DNA from: Tolumonas lignilytica
GTDB taxonomy: Bacteria > Pseudomonadota > Gammaproteobacteria > Enterobacterales > Aeromonadaceae
Reading direction: 5' to 3'
Length of the DNA: 64,000 nt
Assembly: GCF_000527035.1 (NCBI RefSeq)
Contig: NZ_AZUK01000001.1
Span: forward strand, 62,001 to 126,000
The notes beneath the pieces are model-generated. The model ran no database searches and was not told the DNA's origin. It was given only the letters and a program-made list of their open reading frames with translations. Of this stretch, positions 20,154 through 28,093 are shown piece after piece; position 1 is the first letter of the stretch; each line of letters begins with the position of its first letter. Made by a program: the position numbers and the translations under genes.

Positions 20154-21434
20154 TTAGGCCGCTTGCGGCAGAGATTGAGCGCTTTCTTTATCGGCATTGG
20201 GTTTAACAACGATGGTTAACACGACGGAAACAACCAGAGCACTACCCATGAAGATGTAAGATGCACCTGGGCCACCGGTTGTGCCATTCAGATAACCGAC
20301 AACCCAGGAGCCGATGAACGAACCCAATGCGCCCATGCTGTTAATCAGCGCCATAGCGCCACCGGAAACATTTTTTGGCAACATTTCAGGAATGATGGCA
20401 AAGAATGGACCATAAGGGGCATACATGGCGGCAGCAGCAATGACCAGCAACGTGTAAGACAACCAGAAATTACTTGTACCCAGCAGGAAAGAGCCGAGGA
20501 AGCAAATTGCACCGAGTAATAACATTGGCCAGACGAACAGTTTGCGGTTCTGTAGACGATCTGACAGCCAGGAGACGGTGATCATGGCAATCGTGGCTGC
20601 CAGATAAGGCACAGAAGACAACCAGCCGGTCTGAACCATACCCATATTGGATGCACCACGGATGATGGATGGCAACCACAATACGAAACCATAGACCCCA
20701 ATGCTCCAGCAGAAGTATTGTGCACACAGCAGGATCACATTCTTGGATTTGAACGCTTCAGCATAATTACGAACGGGTTTGATGTGCTTCTGTTCATTAG
20801 CCAGAATTTCGTTCAGGTCATCTTTTTCCTGCTGAGTCAACCAGTTAACCTGTTGTGGTTTGTCACGCGCAATTTTCCACCAGTAGAAGGCCCACACTAC
20901 GGCAGGAATCCCTTCCAGAATGAACATTTCGCGCCAGCCCAATGCCTGGATCAGGTAACCGGAAAGCACCGACATCCACAAGACCGTAACGGGATTCCCC
21001 AGAATCAGAAACGTATTGGCGCGAGAGCGTTCCGATTTGGTAAACCAGTTACTGATATAAATCAGCATGGCAGGCATGACCGCGGCCTCCACCATACCGA
21101 GCGTAAACCGGATGATGATCAGCATCGGGATGTTACTGACCAAGCCAGTTAACGCTGCACAGGCACCCCATAACAACACACACAGAAAAATCAGTTTACG
21201 GACACTGCGTTTTTCAGCGTAAATTGCACCAGGGATCTGGAAGAAAAAATAACCCAGGAAAAACAACGAGCCCAGCAGGGATGACATCCCCTTTGTGATG
21301 CCCAAATCCTGATTGATCCCGGCCGCTGCTGCAAAGCTGTAATTAGCCCGGTCGAGATAAGCCAGACTGTAGGTAATAAATACAATCGGCATGATATGCC
21401 ACCATCTGGATGGGGCAGGGAGTTTGGTATTCAT
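20154..21434 (-). CDS. kguT: MFS transporter for 2-ketogluconate
   Basis: A 426-residue major-facilitator protein with about 12 membrane helices, of the anion:cation symporter/phthalate-permease group (opening WWHIMPIVFITYSLAYLDRANYSF, with the RANYSF signature of sugar-acid symporters). It takes up a sugar acid with protons across the inner membrane. Sandwiched between kguK and kguD in a kguE-K-T-D order, its substrate is most likely 2-ketogluconate. Length typical, no defect. Family is certain, substrate inferred from the operon. Confidence 0.87.
   Translation of the reverse strand: MNTKLPAPSRWWHIMPIVFITYSLAYLDRANYSFAAAAGINQDLGITKGMSSLLGSLFFLGYFFFQIPGAIYAEKRSVRKLIFLCVLLWGACAALTGLVSNIPMLIIIRFTLGMVEAAVMPAMLIYISNWFTKSERSRANTFLILGNPVTVLWMSVLSGYLIQALGWREMFILEGIPAVVWAFYWWKIARDKPQQVNWLTQQEKDDLNEILANEQKHIKPVRNYAEAFKSKNVILLCAQYFCWSIGVYGFVLWLPSIIRGASNMGMVQTGWLSSVPYLAATIAMITVSWLSDRLQNRKLFVWPMLLLGAICFLGSFLLGTSNFWLSYTLLVIAAAAMYAPYGPFFAIIPEMLPKNVSGGAMALINSMGALGSFIGSWVVGYLNGTTGGPGASYIFMGSALVVSVVLTIVVKPNADKESAQSLPQAA
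21413..21420 (+). other. KOPS-like octamer pointing toward dif
   Basis: GGGCAGGG fits the FtsK-orienting consensus GGGNAGGG and reads toward the dif site at 43021. Inside the kguT gene. Confidence 0.35.
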
Positions 21435-21454
21435 ATTGGATCCTCATATCGTTG

Positions 21455-22453
21455 TTATACAGAAACCTTGCAGGTTTCATTTGTCATCGCCATCTCTGCA
21501 TCAAGAGCAGCTCTTGTCGGAAGACCTTCACTATCACCAATTACCTGAATGGCCCGGGCACCGATAAAGTTACCGCGAGCAACCGCATTTTTTATTGTTT
21601 TTCCTTCCAGTAGTGCACTGATAACCCCAACTGCAAAGCCATCACCCGCACCTACGGTATCTACTACGTTTTTCACTAACACAGCCGGAATGACTCCTTT
21701 TTCACCCGCTGCGGTTTTTAAAAAGGCACCTTCTTCACCGGTCTTAATGACGACTGTTTTTACTCCACCAGCCAGATAAAAATCGGCGACTGCTTCGGGA
21801 GTCGTAAATCCAGTCAGAATGCGACCCTCTTTGATTCCGGGCAGCACCCAGTCAGCCGCAAAGGCCAGTTTGTTCAACTGAGAGATCATTTCCTGTTCTG
21901 AACGCCATAAGACCGGACGCAAATTCGGATCAAATGAAACCGTTTTGCCGTGCGCCCGCATCCACTGCGCTGCATAGGCAGAGAGTTCATAAGATGTCGG
22001 GGACAATGCAGCCGCAACACCGCTCAGATGCACATGACGTGCACTCCCAAAATAGGCTTCGTTAAAATCAGCCAGAGAGAGGTGACTGGCCGCAGAACCT
22101 TTGCGAAAATACTCTACGATGGGATCGGTCCCATTTTCAGCTTTAGATTTGAGCTGAAAACCGGTAGGGTAGGCACGATCAATAGTAACGGCCTGTCGGT
22201 CAACATTTTCTTTATCCAGCGTGTCCAGAATAAAACGCCCAAAAGAGTCATTACCCAGTCGGCTGACCCAGCCACATTTCAGACCAAGACGGGCCAGGCC
22301 AATGGCGACATTCAGTTCTGCCCCGGCGGCACGACGGACAAACTGTTCCACACGATGCAAATTCCCCGTTTGTGTAGCAACGAACATCATCATGGCCTCA
22401 CCAAAGGTGACGACGTCCAGTTCTGCACAATTAGTCTGTACTTGAGTTGTCAT
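21455..22453 (-). CDS. kguK: 2-ketogluconate kinase (PfkB family)
   Basis: A 332-residue ribokinase/PfkB sugar kinase. The N-terminal PfkB signature is in the GAELNVAIGLARLG region, and the C-terminal ATP/catalytic motif DTVGAGDGFAVG carries the catalytic aspartate. Related enzymes are KdgK and KguK; the kguE-K-T-D order favours phosphorylation of 2-ketogluconate to 2-keto-6-phosphogluconate. It starts 6 bp after kguE. Its coding sequence contains a 16-bp near-copy of the upstream operator at 22119-22134. A KDG kinase role is the main alternative. Confidence 0.87.
   Translation of the reverse strand: MTTQVQTNCAELDVVTFGEAMMMFVATQTGNLHRVEQFVRRAAGAELNVAIGLARLGLKCGWVSRLGNDSFGRFILDTLDKENVDRQAVTIDRAYPTGFQLKSKAENGTDPIVEYFRKGSAASHLSLADFNEAYFGSARHVHLSGVAAALSPTSYELSAYAAQWMRAHGKTVSFDPNLRPVLWRSEQEMISQLNKLAFAADWVLPGIKEGRILTGFTTPEAVADFYLAGGVKTVVIKTGEEGAFLKTAAGEKGVIPAVLVKNVVDTVGAGDGFAVGVISALLEGKTIKNAVARGNFIGARAIQVIGDSEGLPTRAALDAEMAMTNETCKVSV
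22119..22134. promoter_or_regulatory. Intragenic near-copy of the PtxS-type operator
   Basis: ATGGGATCGGTCCCAT differs from the 16-bp palindrome at 23308-23323 by a single base. It lies inside kguK, 1,189 bp into the transcription unit, and may be an auxiliary operator for repression by looping. Confidence 0.5.
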
Positions 22454-22459
22454 TGTTCA

Positions 22460-23209
22460 TTACACCTCTTTCAATTTAGCCACGTAATAACGGGTCACCG
22501 CTGTCAGATCGTCACCTTGCAGTGGGAACTCAATACCGCGGGGAACATCGGTTGGCAGCATTGCCAACAAGTCTTTCCAGCTACCATCGCTGTTATCCAA
22601 TGCGACCGCGTTTATTTTGCCTTGCACAACATGGCTGGCTTTGACATGTATATAAGCCACTTGAGATGCAAGTGCTCTGGCTGCAATGAATGCGTCTTCG
22701 CCTTGCCAGTTCCAGTTCGCCATATCAAATGTCATGGATACAGGGACATGCTGTGAAAGCACCATGCCGAAAAAAGTGACCATAGGGCTGATTCGACCAC
22801 CTTCCTGAGTCTGGTCATTTTCAATAACCAATCTGACTTGAGATGACTGCAGTTTTGGAATGACGCTGGTCAGATCGGTTGCATTGGTAATAGAGCCTAA
22901 GGGTAATTTCAGGGTGCGAGCCTTCATTCGTTCGGCATTTTTCATGTGAACAGCCAGGCGGTCTAATTCCGGTTGCCCATCATCGTTCAGTAGGGGCTCA
23001 GGTACCGAGTACACACAAAACAGCCCGCGTTTCGTTATGTCACTGGCTAATTCGTCAGCATCATCCTCGGCAGATATCAGCTCATGGCGGATCTCAACAC
23101 CATCGGCGCCACTGGCTTCAATAAGTGGTAGCAACGCACGCTGACCACCCAGTCGTCTGACCATGTCCGCCCCATAGGCTGATGTGACAACAACAATTTT
23201 CTTGCTCAT
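22460..23209 (-). CDS. kguE: KguE-type sugar-phosphate isomerase/epimerase-like TIM barrel
   Basis: A 249-residue protein of the xylose-isomerase-like TIM-barrel superfamily (GADGVEIRHELIS, RLVIENDQTQEGGRISP, SMTFDMANWNWQGED), with the metal-binding Glu, Asp and His positions typical of sugar isomerases/epimerases. In Pseudomonas the first gene of the 2-ketogluconate operon, kguE, encodes such a protein with an unproven step. Here it is also the first gene, 98 bp downstream of the palindromic operator, and its start has AAGGA 8 bp upstream. Role within 2-ketogluconate use is supported by context, the exact reaction is not known. Confidence 0.85.
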   Translation of the reverse strand: MSKKIVVVTSAYGADMVRRLGGQRALLPLIEASGADGVEIRHELISAEDDADELASDITKRGLFCVYSVPEPLLNDDGQPELDRLAVHMKNAERMKARTLKLPLGSITNATDLTSVIPKLQSSQVRLVIENDQTQEGGRISPMVTFFGMVLSQHVPVSMTFDMANWNWQGEDAFIAARALASQVAYIHVKASHVVQGKINAVALDNSDGSWKDLLAMLPTDVPRGIEFPLQGDDLTAVTRYYVAKLKEV

Positions 23210-23307
23210 ATAAATCCTTATTAATCAGATATATGAATCAAATATTTTCTGTAGCTACCGCTATCAGGCGATATTTGAATGAATAAATTCGATTTGGTGA
23301 ATTTATT

Positions 23308-23323
23308 ATGGGACCGGTCCCAT
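23308..23323. promoter_or_regulatory. PtxS-type palindromic operator upstream of kguE
   Basis: ATGGGACCGGTCCCAT is a perfect 16-bp palindrome with the CCGG centre seen in the Pseudomonas PtxS site. It lies about 100 bp before kguE, where a repressor of the operon should bind. Confidence 0.75.
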
Positions 23324-23501
23324 TAAGGATTCCATGATGAGAAGACAAAAACATGAGGCAGGTCACTATTCCCTGGAAAAATGCCGTATTTTTGTGATGC
23401 AGATATTAGTTACGGGTAACAAATTTTCTGGTTATTTACCCAAATTTGCTACCAGAAAATCGACCAGCAACCTGACCTTAGGGGATATAGGAATCAAAAA
23501 T

Positions 23502-23734
23502 ATGTTCAGAACATTTCTATTACTTAGTACTTTCATTTGCAGTTTTCGGTCAGCGCAAAAGAATGGCTGATTGACGTCAGAACGCCTGCTGAATTCGCTA
23601 TTGAGCATGCCGAAAGAACAACGAACATCGAGTATTAACAAATTGTCGAAGGAGCTCAGCGGAATGGTTATCAGAGAGTAGAAAATCTGGGTTCATTACA
23701 AGATGCAAAAAAGTGGACTAAAACCGCTCGATAA
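23502..23734 (+). pseudogene. Remnant of a PspE-like periplasmic rhodanese
   Basis: Translated in pieces, this stretch shows a signal-peptide-like start (MFRTFLLLSTFICSF), then, after a one-base frame change, AKEWLIDVRTPAEFAIEHAE, the conserved opening of PspE-type rhodaneses. A TAA stop follows, and then the family C-terminus, NGYQRVENLGSLQDA. The middle part with the active-site cysteine loop (about 40 residues) is missing. So the gene carries a frameshift, an in-frame stop and an internal deletion and cannot encode an active sulfurtransferase. It marks the last host-like sequence before the AT-rich island. Confidence 0.75.
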
Positions 23735-23857
23735 GGTTTATGACATGGAGGAGTGGCGTTGTCGCTCCAAATTCATAACACATAGAAAGAAAACCCAGAT
23801 GAGTTACAAGTCCTAACATATTGCAAAAATCAACACAATATTATCCTAATATCTATT

Positions 23858-23869
23858 AGATATGTAGTA
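23858..23869 (+). repeat. Candidate left attachment repeat
   Basis: AGATATGTAGTA matches AGACATGTAGTA at 42992-43003 in 11 of 12 positions and in the same orientation. It is also part of the odd palindrome ATGTAGTACAT (23862-23872). Confidence 0.35.
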
Positions 23870-24155
23870 CATAACAATTGTCACCCCTCTAAATGCCTGC
23901 TGTACATAGGGTTAACTACAAATTTTTATCAATTTATGTAAGTAACACTTCATGTACCACATCGATTTTCCACAATTTGCACTTTATTAACACCTATCAT
24001 TACATGTACTTTGAATTGCCTCTGATTTGTTAGACACCTTGCCAGCAGAGGTGATGATAGAAAGTAATTTTCTTAAGAATGCGGTAAATTACATGGGATT
24101 TTTCTAATGCAAAAGGTGCGAAAAAAAACTCTTATAGTTTTAGCAAAGTTCTATG

Positions 24156-24170
24156 CTACCAATTTGGTAG
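24156..24170. promoter_or_regulatory. Palindrome upstream of the viperin operon
   Basis: CTACCAATTTGGTAG is a perfect 7+1+7 palindrome 45 bp before the first gene; a candidate operator. Confidence 0.4.
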
Positions 24171-24180
24171 GGTCAAACTT

Positions 24181-24202
24181 CATGTTGTCTAACAGCAACA
24201 TG
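24181..24202 (+). promoter_or_regulatory. Leader hairpin before the viperin operon
   Basis: CATGTTG (24181-24187) pairs with CAACATG (24196-24202) directly ahead of the AAGGAG ribosome site at 24204. The hairpin could affect translation of the first gene. Confidence 0.35.
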
Positions 24203-24215
24203 CAAGGAGACTTAA

Positions 24216-24461
24216 ATGATGTCGCTAACGATTTTAGGGTATTGTCCAAACAGAATCATATCTAAAGCAAAACATCTTATTCGATCATTTCAAGATGGGC
24301 ACACGAGGTACAAAAAACTTTCCGGGTTACGGCAATATTCATCAATCAAGTTAAACAACAATTATCGATTGCTTTTAGCGCCTTCTGGGTCTGTCTTCAT
24401 CGGTTCTCATGAGGAATACGAGCGTAAAATAAAGCAATTGAAGAAGACAGGTGGCCAATAG
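24216..24461 (+). CDS. Small ParE/RelE-like protein
   Basis: An 81-residue basic protein. The C-terminal half (YKKLSGLRQYSSIKLNNNYR, then SHEEYERKI) has the pattern of short ParE/RelE-superfamily toxins: a compact helical hairpin, then a beta sheet with YR and a final SHExY segment. AAGGAG lies 6 bp before the ATG. Its stop overlaps the GTG start of the viperin gene by one base, so the two are coupled. No antitoxin is seen beside it. Whether it is a true ribonuclease/gyrase toxin or a repurposed fold cannot be told; it has no obvious catalytic residues. Family assignment is tentative. Confidence 0.6.
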   Translation: MMSLTILGYCPNRIISKAKHLIRSFQDGHTRYKKLSGLRQYSSIKLNNNYRLLLAPSGSVFIGSHEEYERKIKQLKKTGGQ

Positions 24462-25315
24462 TGGAAGCTGTTTATAATTGGCATGTTACGGAGCGATGTC
24501 AGTACTCATGCAAATATTGTTTTGCAAAATGGGGGAACACCAAGGAGATTTGGCAAAATGTGAAGCTGACTTCTGCGCTATTAGACCAGATCCGCATTCA
24601 TGGTCGCGAACCCTTTGGTGAGGGATACAAAACAGCCCCAATCAGATTAAATTTTGCAGGTGGTGAACCGCTATTGCTCAAGCAGCGTCTCATTGATATT
24701 GCCAAGGAGTCAAAATCTCTGGGTTTGAAGACATCATTAATCACTAATGGAGAAAGGCTTGGTCAATCACTTGAACTAGTTTCGAAGCTAGACATGATTG
24801 GTCTTTCTATTGATTCTTTTGATGAAGCAACTAATCGTGCAATCGGGCGGATAAGATCCTCTGGCAAAGCTTTGTCATTCCAGGATGTTTACGATTTAGT
24901 GACAAAAATTCGTACTATCAACCCAGAAATATTGCTCAAGTTCAATGTGGTTGTAAATAAATACAACTATCGTGAGAATCTCATACCAAAGCTTTTGAGT
25001 TTGTCCCCACAAAAAATAAAAGTACTTCAAGAATTGTCAGCTGGCGGGAACGTATCTTCAACAAATGATGAGATGTTTAGTCATTTTATATCAAACAATC
25101 AATGTGATTGCTCAAATGTTTATATTGAAGACAGAAATTCAATGATCCAATCATATCTGATGATCAATCCTTCGGGTCGATTCTATCAAAACGGGAACCA
25201 AAACGATTATTTTTATAGTGCCCCAATTCATGAAGTCGGTTTATTACGCGCAATGAAATCTATCTCATTTAATCAACAACAATTTTCAAATAGATACAAC
25301 GGAGCTAAAAAATGA
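24461..25315 (+). CDS. Prokaryotic viperin (radical SAM, antiviral nucleotide synthase)
   Basis: A 284-residue radical-SAM enzyme of the viperin family. The 4Fe-4S motif is C13-x3-C17-x2-C20 in ERCQYSCKYCFAKW, the SAM-binding GGEP is at residues 67-70, followed by SLITNGE. The viperin-specific segments KFNVVVNKYNYRE (160-172) and SYLMINPSGRFYQN (231-244) are clear, and the C-terminus has the DYFYSAPIHEVG pattern of bacterial viperins. Viperins convert nucleotide triphosphates to 3'-deoxy-3',4'-didehydro forms that stop viral RNA polymerase. It is sandwiched by overlaps between a ParE-like gene and a TPR gene. GTG start. Confidence 0.9.
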   Translation: MEAVYNWHVTERCQYSCKYCFAKWGNTKEIWQNVKLTSALLDQIRIHGREPFGEGYKTAPIRLNFAGGEPLLLKQRLIDIAKESKSLGLKTSLITNGERLGQSLELVSKLDMIGLSIDSFDEATNRAIGRIRSSGKALSFQDVYDLVTKIRTINPEILLKFNVVVNKYNYRENLIPKLLSLSPQKIKVLQELSAGGNVSSTNDEMFSHFISNNQCDCSNVYIEDRNSMIQSYLMINPSGRFYQNGNQNDYFYSAPIHEVGLLRAMKSISFNQQQFSNRYNGAKK

Positions 25316-27234
25316 AAAATAAGTCAGTAGCTCTAACTGATATGGTGATAAGTCTGGGATATAAAAATAGTAGCCAAATATCAAATAGAATCAGGGATAT
25401 TTTAAAAGAAAAGGAAGATTTCAAAAAAAGATATGTTGTTGATGAAAAAAAAGGTTCTTATGGTCGTAGTGAAAAATTTTTGGTATCGGAAGATGCTAAA
25501 ACTCTCGTAGACAATATTGCCATCATTCAACAATATGAATCGTTATTTTCAAGGGCCTCGACTGGTGAAACAAACATGTTGCGTTACTATCGAGAACTAA
25601 GAGCTGGTATTGATAAAGAAACTTTCAAGGAAAATGTTTTCACACAAACTACCAAATTTAATCAATATATTAGCCGATCAAAAGAAAGTTTAGAAAACTT
25701 GCCAATATTCGCCAAAGTGATACTCGAAACATCCAAACTGGATATCTGTGATACAAGTATTAGAACGCTCATGGAGAATGCTGATTCCCGCAATTTGATT
25801 AATTTTGGGAAAACGTATGAATTAGCAGCATGGAATGAATTGATTGAACTACAAAATAAGGTCTCTTTAGGTGAGAATACATCCTTAAACCATCAGTTAA
25901 TTGGTGATCTCTTCTTATCTATCGGCGATGTAGAGCAGGCTCTGATAGCATTTGAAGAATCCGTAGAATTAGATCCTAAAAATGGGGTTGCCTGGGCGTT
26001 AATGGCATTAGCTAATTATAAGAGGCTAACAAAGCAACATAAGGAAGTACATACAGCGCTTGCGCGAACAGATTTTAATGGTTTTATTGAAAATCCAATC
26101 GATGCTGAGGAATATTGGATTAATGAGCAGATTGATGAGACGTTAAATGATGTGACTAACTCGGAGAAACGTTTCGTTGATGCAGCTATTCAGGGGCTTC
26201 AACATTGGCCTGAATGGGATAATGAGCCAAGAACTCTCAGTGATGGGAGAAAAAAGCCGAATTATTATTATCATTTGAACCAATCTAGAAATACATCCAT
26301 TGAATTAACAAGAAAAAAACTATTTCTGTTACTGCTTTGCCATATTAAACATGAAAATTTCATTCAACACCGTGATGTATGCGTGGAGATATTACGCTCT
26401 TTCCAGCATTGGGATCCCCAAAATAATCCACTTACTAGTATCATGTTGATGCCATTAGATGCGTGTGGCTCGCTACTCCAGCTAATTAGCTGGATTGATA
26501 AAGATGAATTCATAATAGCTCTTAGAGAGCTTGCAAAAAATATTGCAAACAATCACTATTCTCCAAGCAAGTCTATTCAATTCCTTAAATCCCCCCAAAT
26601 TAGTGAAATGTTTTGGAAATACATGGGGCGAGAGAGCTACTTAAATCTATTTGTCTCTTTAGAGAAGAAAGAGCAAAAGAAATTGACAAACTCTCGAATT
26701 GAGCTATTAGCTGAGCTACAAATAAAAGATGTGCTTTTATGTTTCACAGATTTATTGATACAACTACAAGAAGAATGGCTTCATAATTGGTTGCCAATGC
26801 CTGATGAACCAAAAAATGTAAATAAGCCTGTGTGGAGCCAAAATGCTATGATTCAACTTGAGAATTCATGTCGTTGCAGCTTAGATGTTTTAGATGGTTG
26901 GGAAAGCCTTATTAGTGTCGTTACTTCTGATTCAAAGGATTCACCTTCATCAGCGCAAGTACTTATATTTTTATCAGCCTTTGTAGAGATATCCAATCGT
27001 CTTCATATCGATTCGAATACAGAAATTTTGATCTTTTTTGCCAGCAACGAATCGAGTTTTTCGACAATCAGACGTCATATAAATAGACATCTGCGATCAC
27101 TTTTTTTTGAGTCAATATTGCACTCAAAAAATTATGAAGGTACGAGGCTACGGGAGATTGTTCTAAAGCTAGTTGAGTTAGACTATGCTTTAGAATCGGA
27201 TGAAGATGATTTCTTCGACTGTAATTTATTATAA
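25312..27234 (+). CDS. Large TPR protein encoded with viperin
   Basis: A 640-residue, mostly helical protein not recognized as a named family. It overlaps the viperin stop by ATGA, so it is translated with it. The first about 75 residues (LGYKNSSQISNRIRDILKEK, then KKGSYGRSEKFLVSEDA) have a pattern like phage antirepressor-type DNA-binding domains. One or two tetratricopeptide repeats lie near residues 195-240 (LIGDLFLSIGDVEQALIAFEES, VELDPKNGVAWALMALANYK). The rest is helical without catalytic motifs. It could be a sensor or scaffold acting with viperin; this is inferred from gene order. Very AT-rich, like the rest of the island. Confidence 0.75.
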   Translation: MKNKSVALTDMVISLGYKNSSQISNRIRDILKEKEDFKKRYVVDEKKGSYGRSEKFLVSEDAKTLVDNIAIIQQYESLFSRASTGETNMLRYYRELRAGIDKETFKENVFTQTTKFNQYISRSKESLENLPIFAKVILETSKLDICDTSIRTLMENADSRNLINFGKTYELAAWNELIELQNKVSLGENTSLNHQLIGDLFLSIGDVEQALIAFEESVELDPKNGVAWALMALANYKRLTKQHKEVHTALARTDFNGFIENPIDAEEYWINEQIDETLNDVTNSEKRFVDAAIQGLQHWPEWDNEPRTLSDGRKKPNYYYHLNQSRNTSIELTRKKLFLLLLCHIKHENFIQHRDVCVEILRSFQHWDPQNNPLTSIMLMPLDACGSLLQLISWIDKDEFIIALRELAKNIANNHYSPSKSIQFLKSPQISEMFWKYMGRESYLNLFVSLEKKEQKKLTNSRIELLAELQIKDVLLCFTDLLIQLQEEWLHNWLPMPDEPKNVNKPVWSQNAMIQLENSCRCSLDVLDGWESLISVVTSDSKDSPSSAQVLIFLSAFVEISNRLHIDSNTEILIFFASNESSFSTIRRHINRHLRSLFFESILHSKNYEGTRLREIVLKLVELDYALESDEDDFFDCNLL

Positions 27235-27283
27235 GAAGTCTTTGTGTTTGTACGTTTTGAAAAACTCAAAATAGGTCAATAAT

Positions 27284-27556
27284 ATGCCTTGCACTAAACT
27301 TCACATTAGAACACTTAATGAGAATGAGCTAAGTAACTTATCAGAACATCAAATGCATGAACATGGTCGTCATAAATGTTGCCTGTGCGCATACAACCAA
27401 GGATATGAACAAGGTTTTCAGCTAAGTGAAAATCCTCGTTTAGTTATAGATGATTTGGGTGATAGCCAGGCTCATCTCGATGGGCGTCATAAAAGTGTCC
27501 ATCAAGCATTTGCATTGGGTTACAGTCACGGTATTCGTGATTTTATAAATCAATAA
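27284..27556 (+). CDS. Small His/Cys-rich protein with an internal repeat
   Basis: A 90-residue protein of unknown family. Two similar halves can be aligned: HEHGRHKCCLCAYNQGYEQG and LDGRHKSVHQAFALGYSHG, sharing GRHK and GY-x-x-G. The cysteines in CCLC and several histidines could bind zinc. It lies 49 bp after the TPR gene on the same strand and may be the fourth gene of the viperin transcript. No membrane segment or signal peptide is seen. Confidence 0.55.
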   Translation: MPCTKLHIRTLNENELSNLSEHQMHEHGRHKCCLCAYNQGYEQGFQLSENPRLVIDDLGDSQAHLDGRHKSVHQAFALGYSHGIRDFINQ

Positions 27557-27672
27557 ATTCATATTTTCATCTGAATTTGGAGAGCTATTTTGAGATTCAA
27601 AGATAAATCCCGTTACAGCCTCATGTGATCTCTCGAAGGAGGGATCTTCTATTACTATTCGGGAGAATCATT

Positions 27673-27881
27673 GTGATCAAATCATCTGCACGAGCTATTC
27701 GCCGTCATCATCGATATCGTCTTATGAAAAAACGATCGGATTATTGAGGTAACACCGCGAAATCAGCAGATATAAAGCAAGGGATCTGTATTCATACGCC
27801 TTGTTTATGTTTATGTTTTTAGGTAACTACCTTCATCCGGTGAAGGGATTTGCTCTCATCACCCTGATAGAGCAGTCTTGA
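27673..27881 (+). pseudogene. Decayed small RRHHR/TPC-type protein
   Basis: From GTG 27673 the frame reads SSARAIRRHHRYRLMKKRSDY and then hits TGA where relatives have a tryptophan (YWG). The same frame continues past the stop as GNTAKSADIKQGICIHTPCLCLCF, again family-like, to a TAG. A shift of frame gives LGNYLHPVKGFALITLIEQS. I recognize this as the widespread small cysteine-containing protein with RRHHR, TPC and CGNPRK motifs, here broken by a nonsense change, a frameshift and loss of the CGNPRK motif. Function of the family is unknown to me. Confidence 0.6.
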
Positions 27882-28093
27882 ATAGACTTAAAGCAATGAC
27901 CTTCAACAGGAGATTGAGCTACCCAGTCATTTCCTAAACACAGGTTGTTATGGAGGCAATAGGTTGTTTACCATTACTAACAACGTTCGCCTTTTACCAA
28001 GGAGTTAGGTAAACGCTCTCTTTTTGTACGCTATTAAAGGTTCGGACCGACTCTGAGCATCGAACTTTGCTAAACAAATGGATATTTTCCTAT

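Larger units (their letters stand above)
23735..24215. other. AT-rich gap at the left end of the island
   Basis: No gene is visible in these 481 bp. They hold a set of TGTAC/ACATGTA words (23862, 23901, 23952, 24001), a candidate attachment repeat at 23858, and two palindromes just before the viperin operon. The promoter of that operon should be here. Confidence 0.5.
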
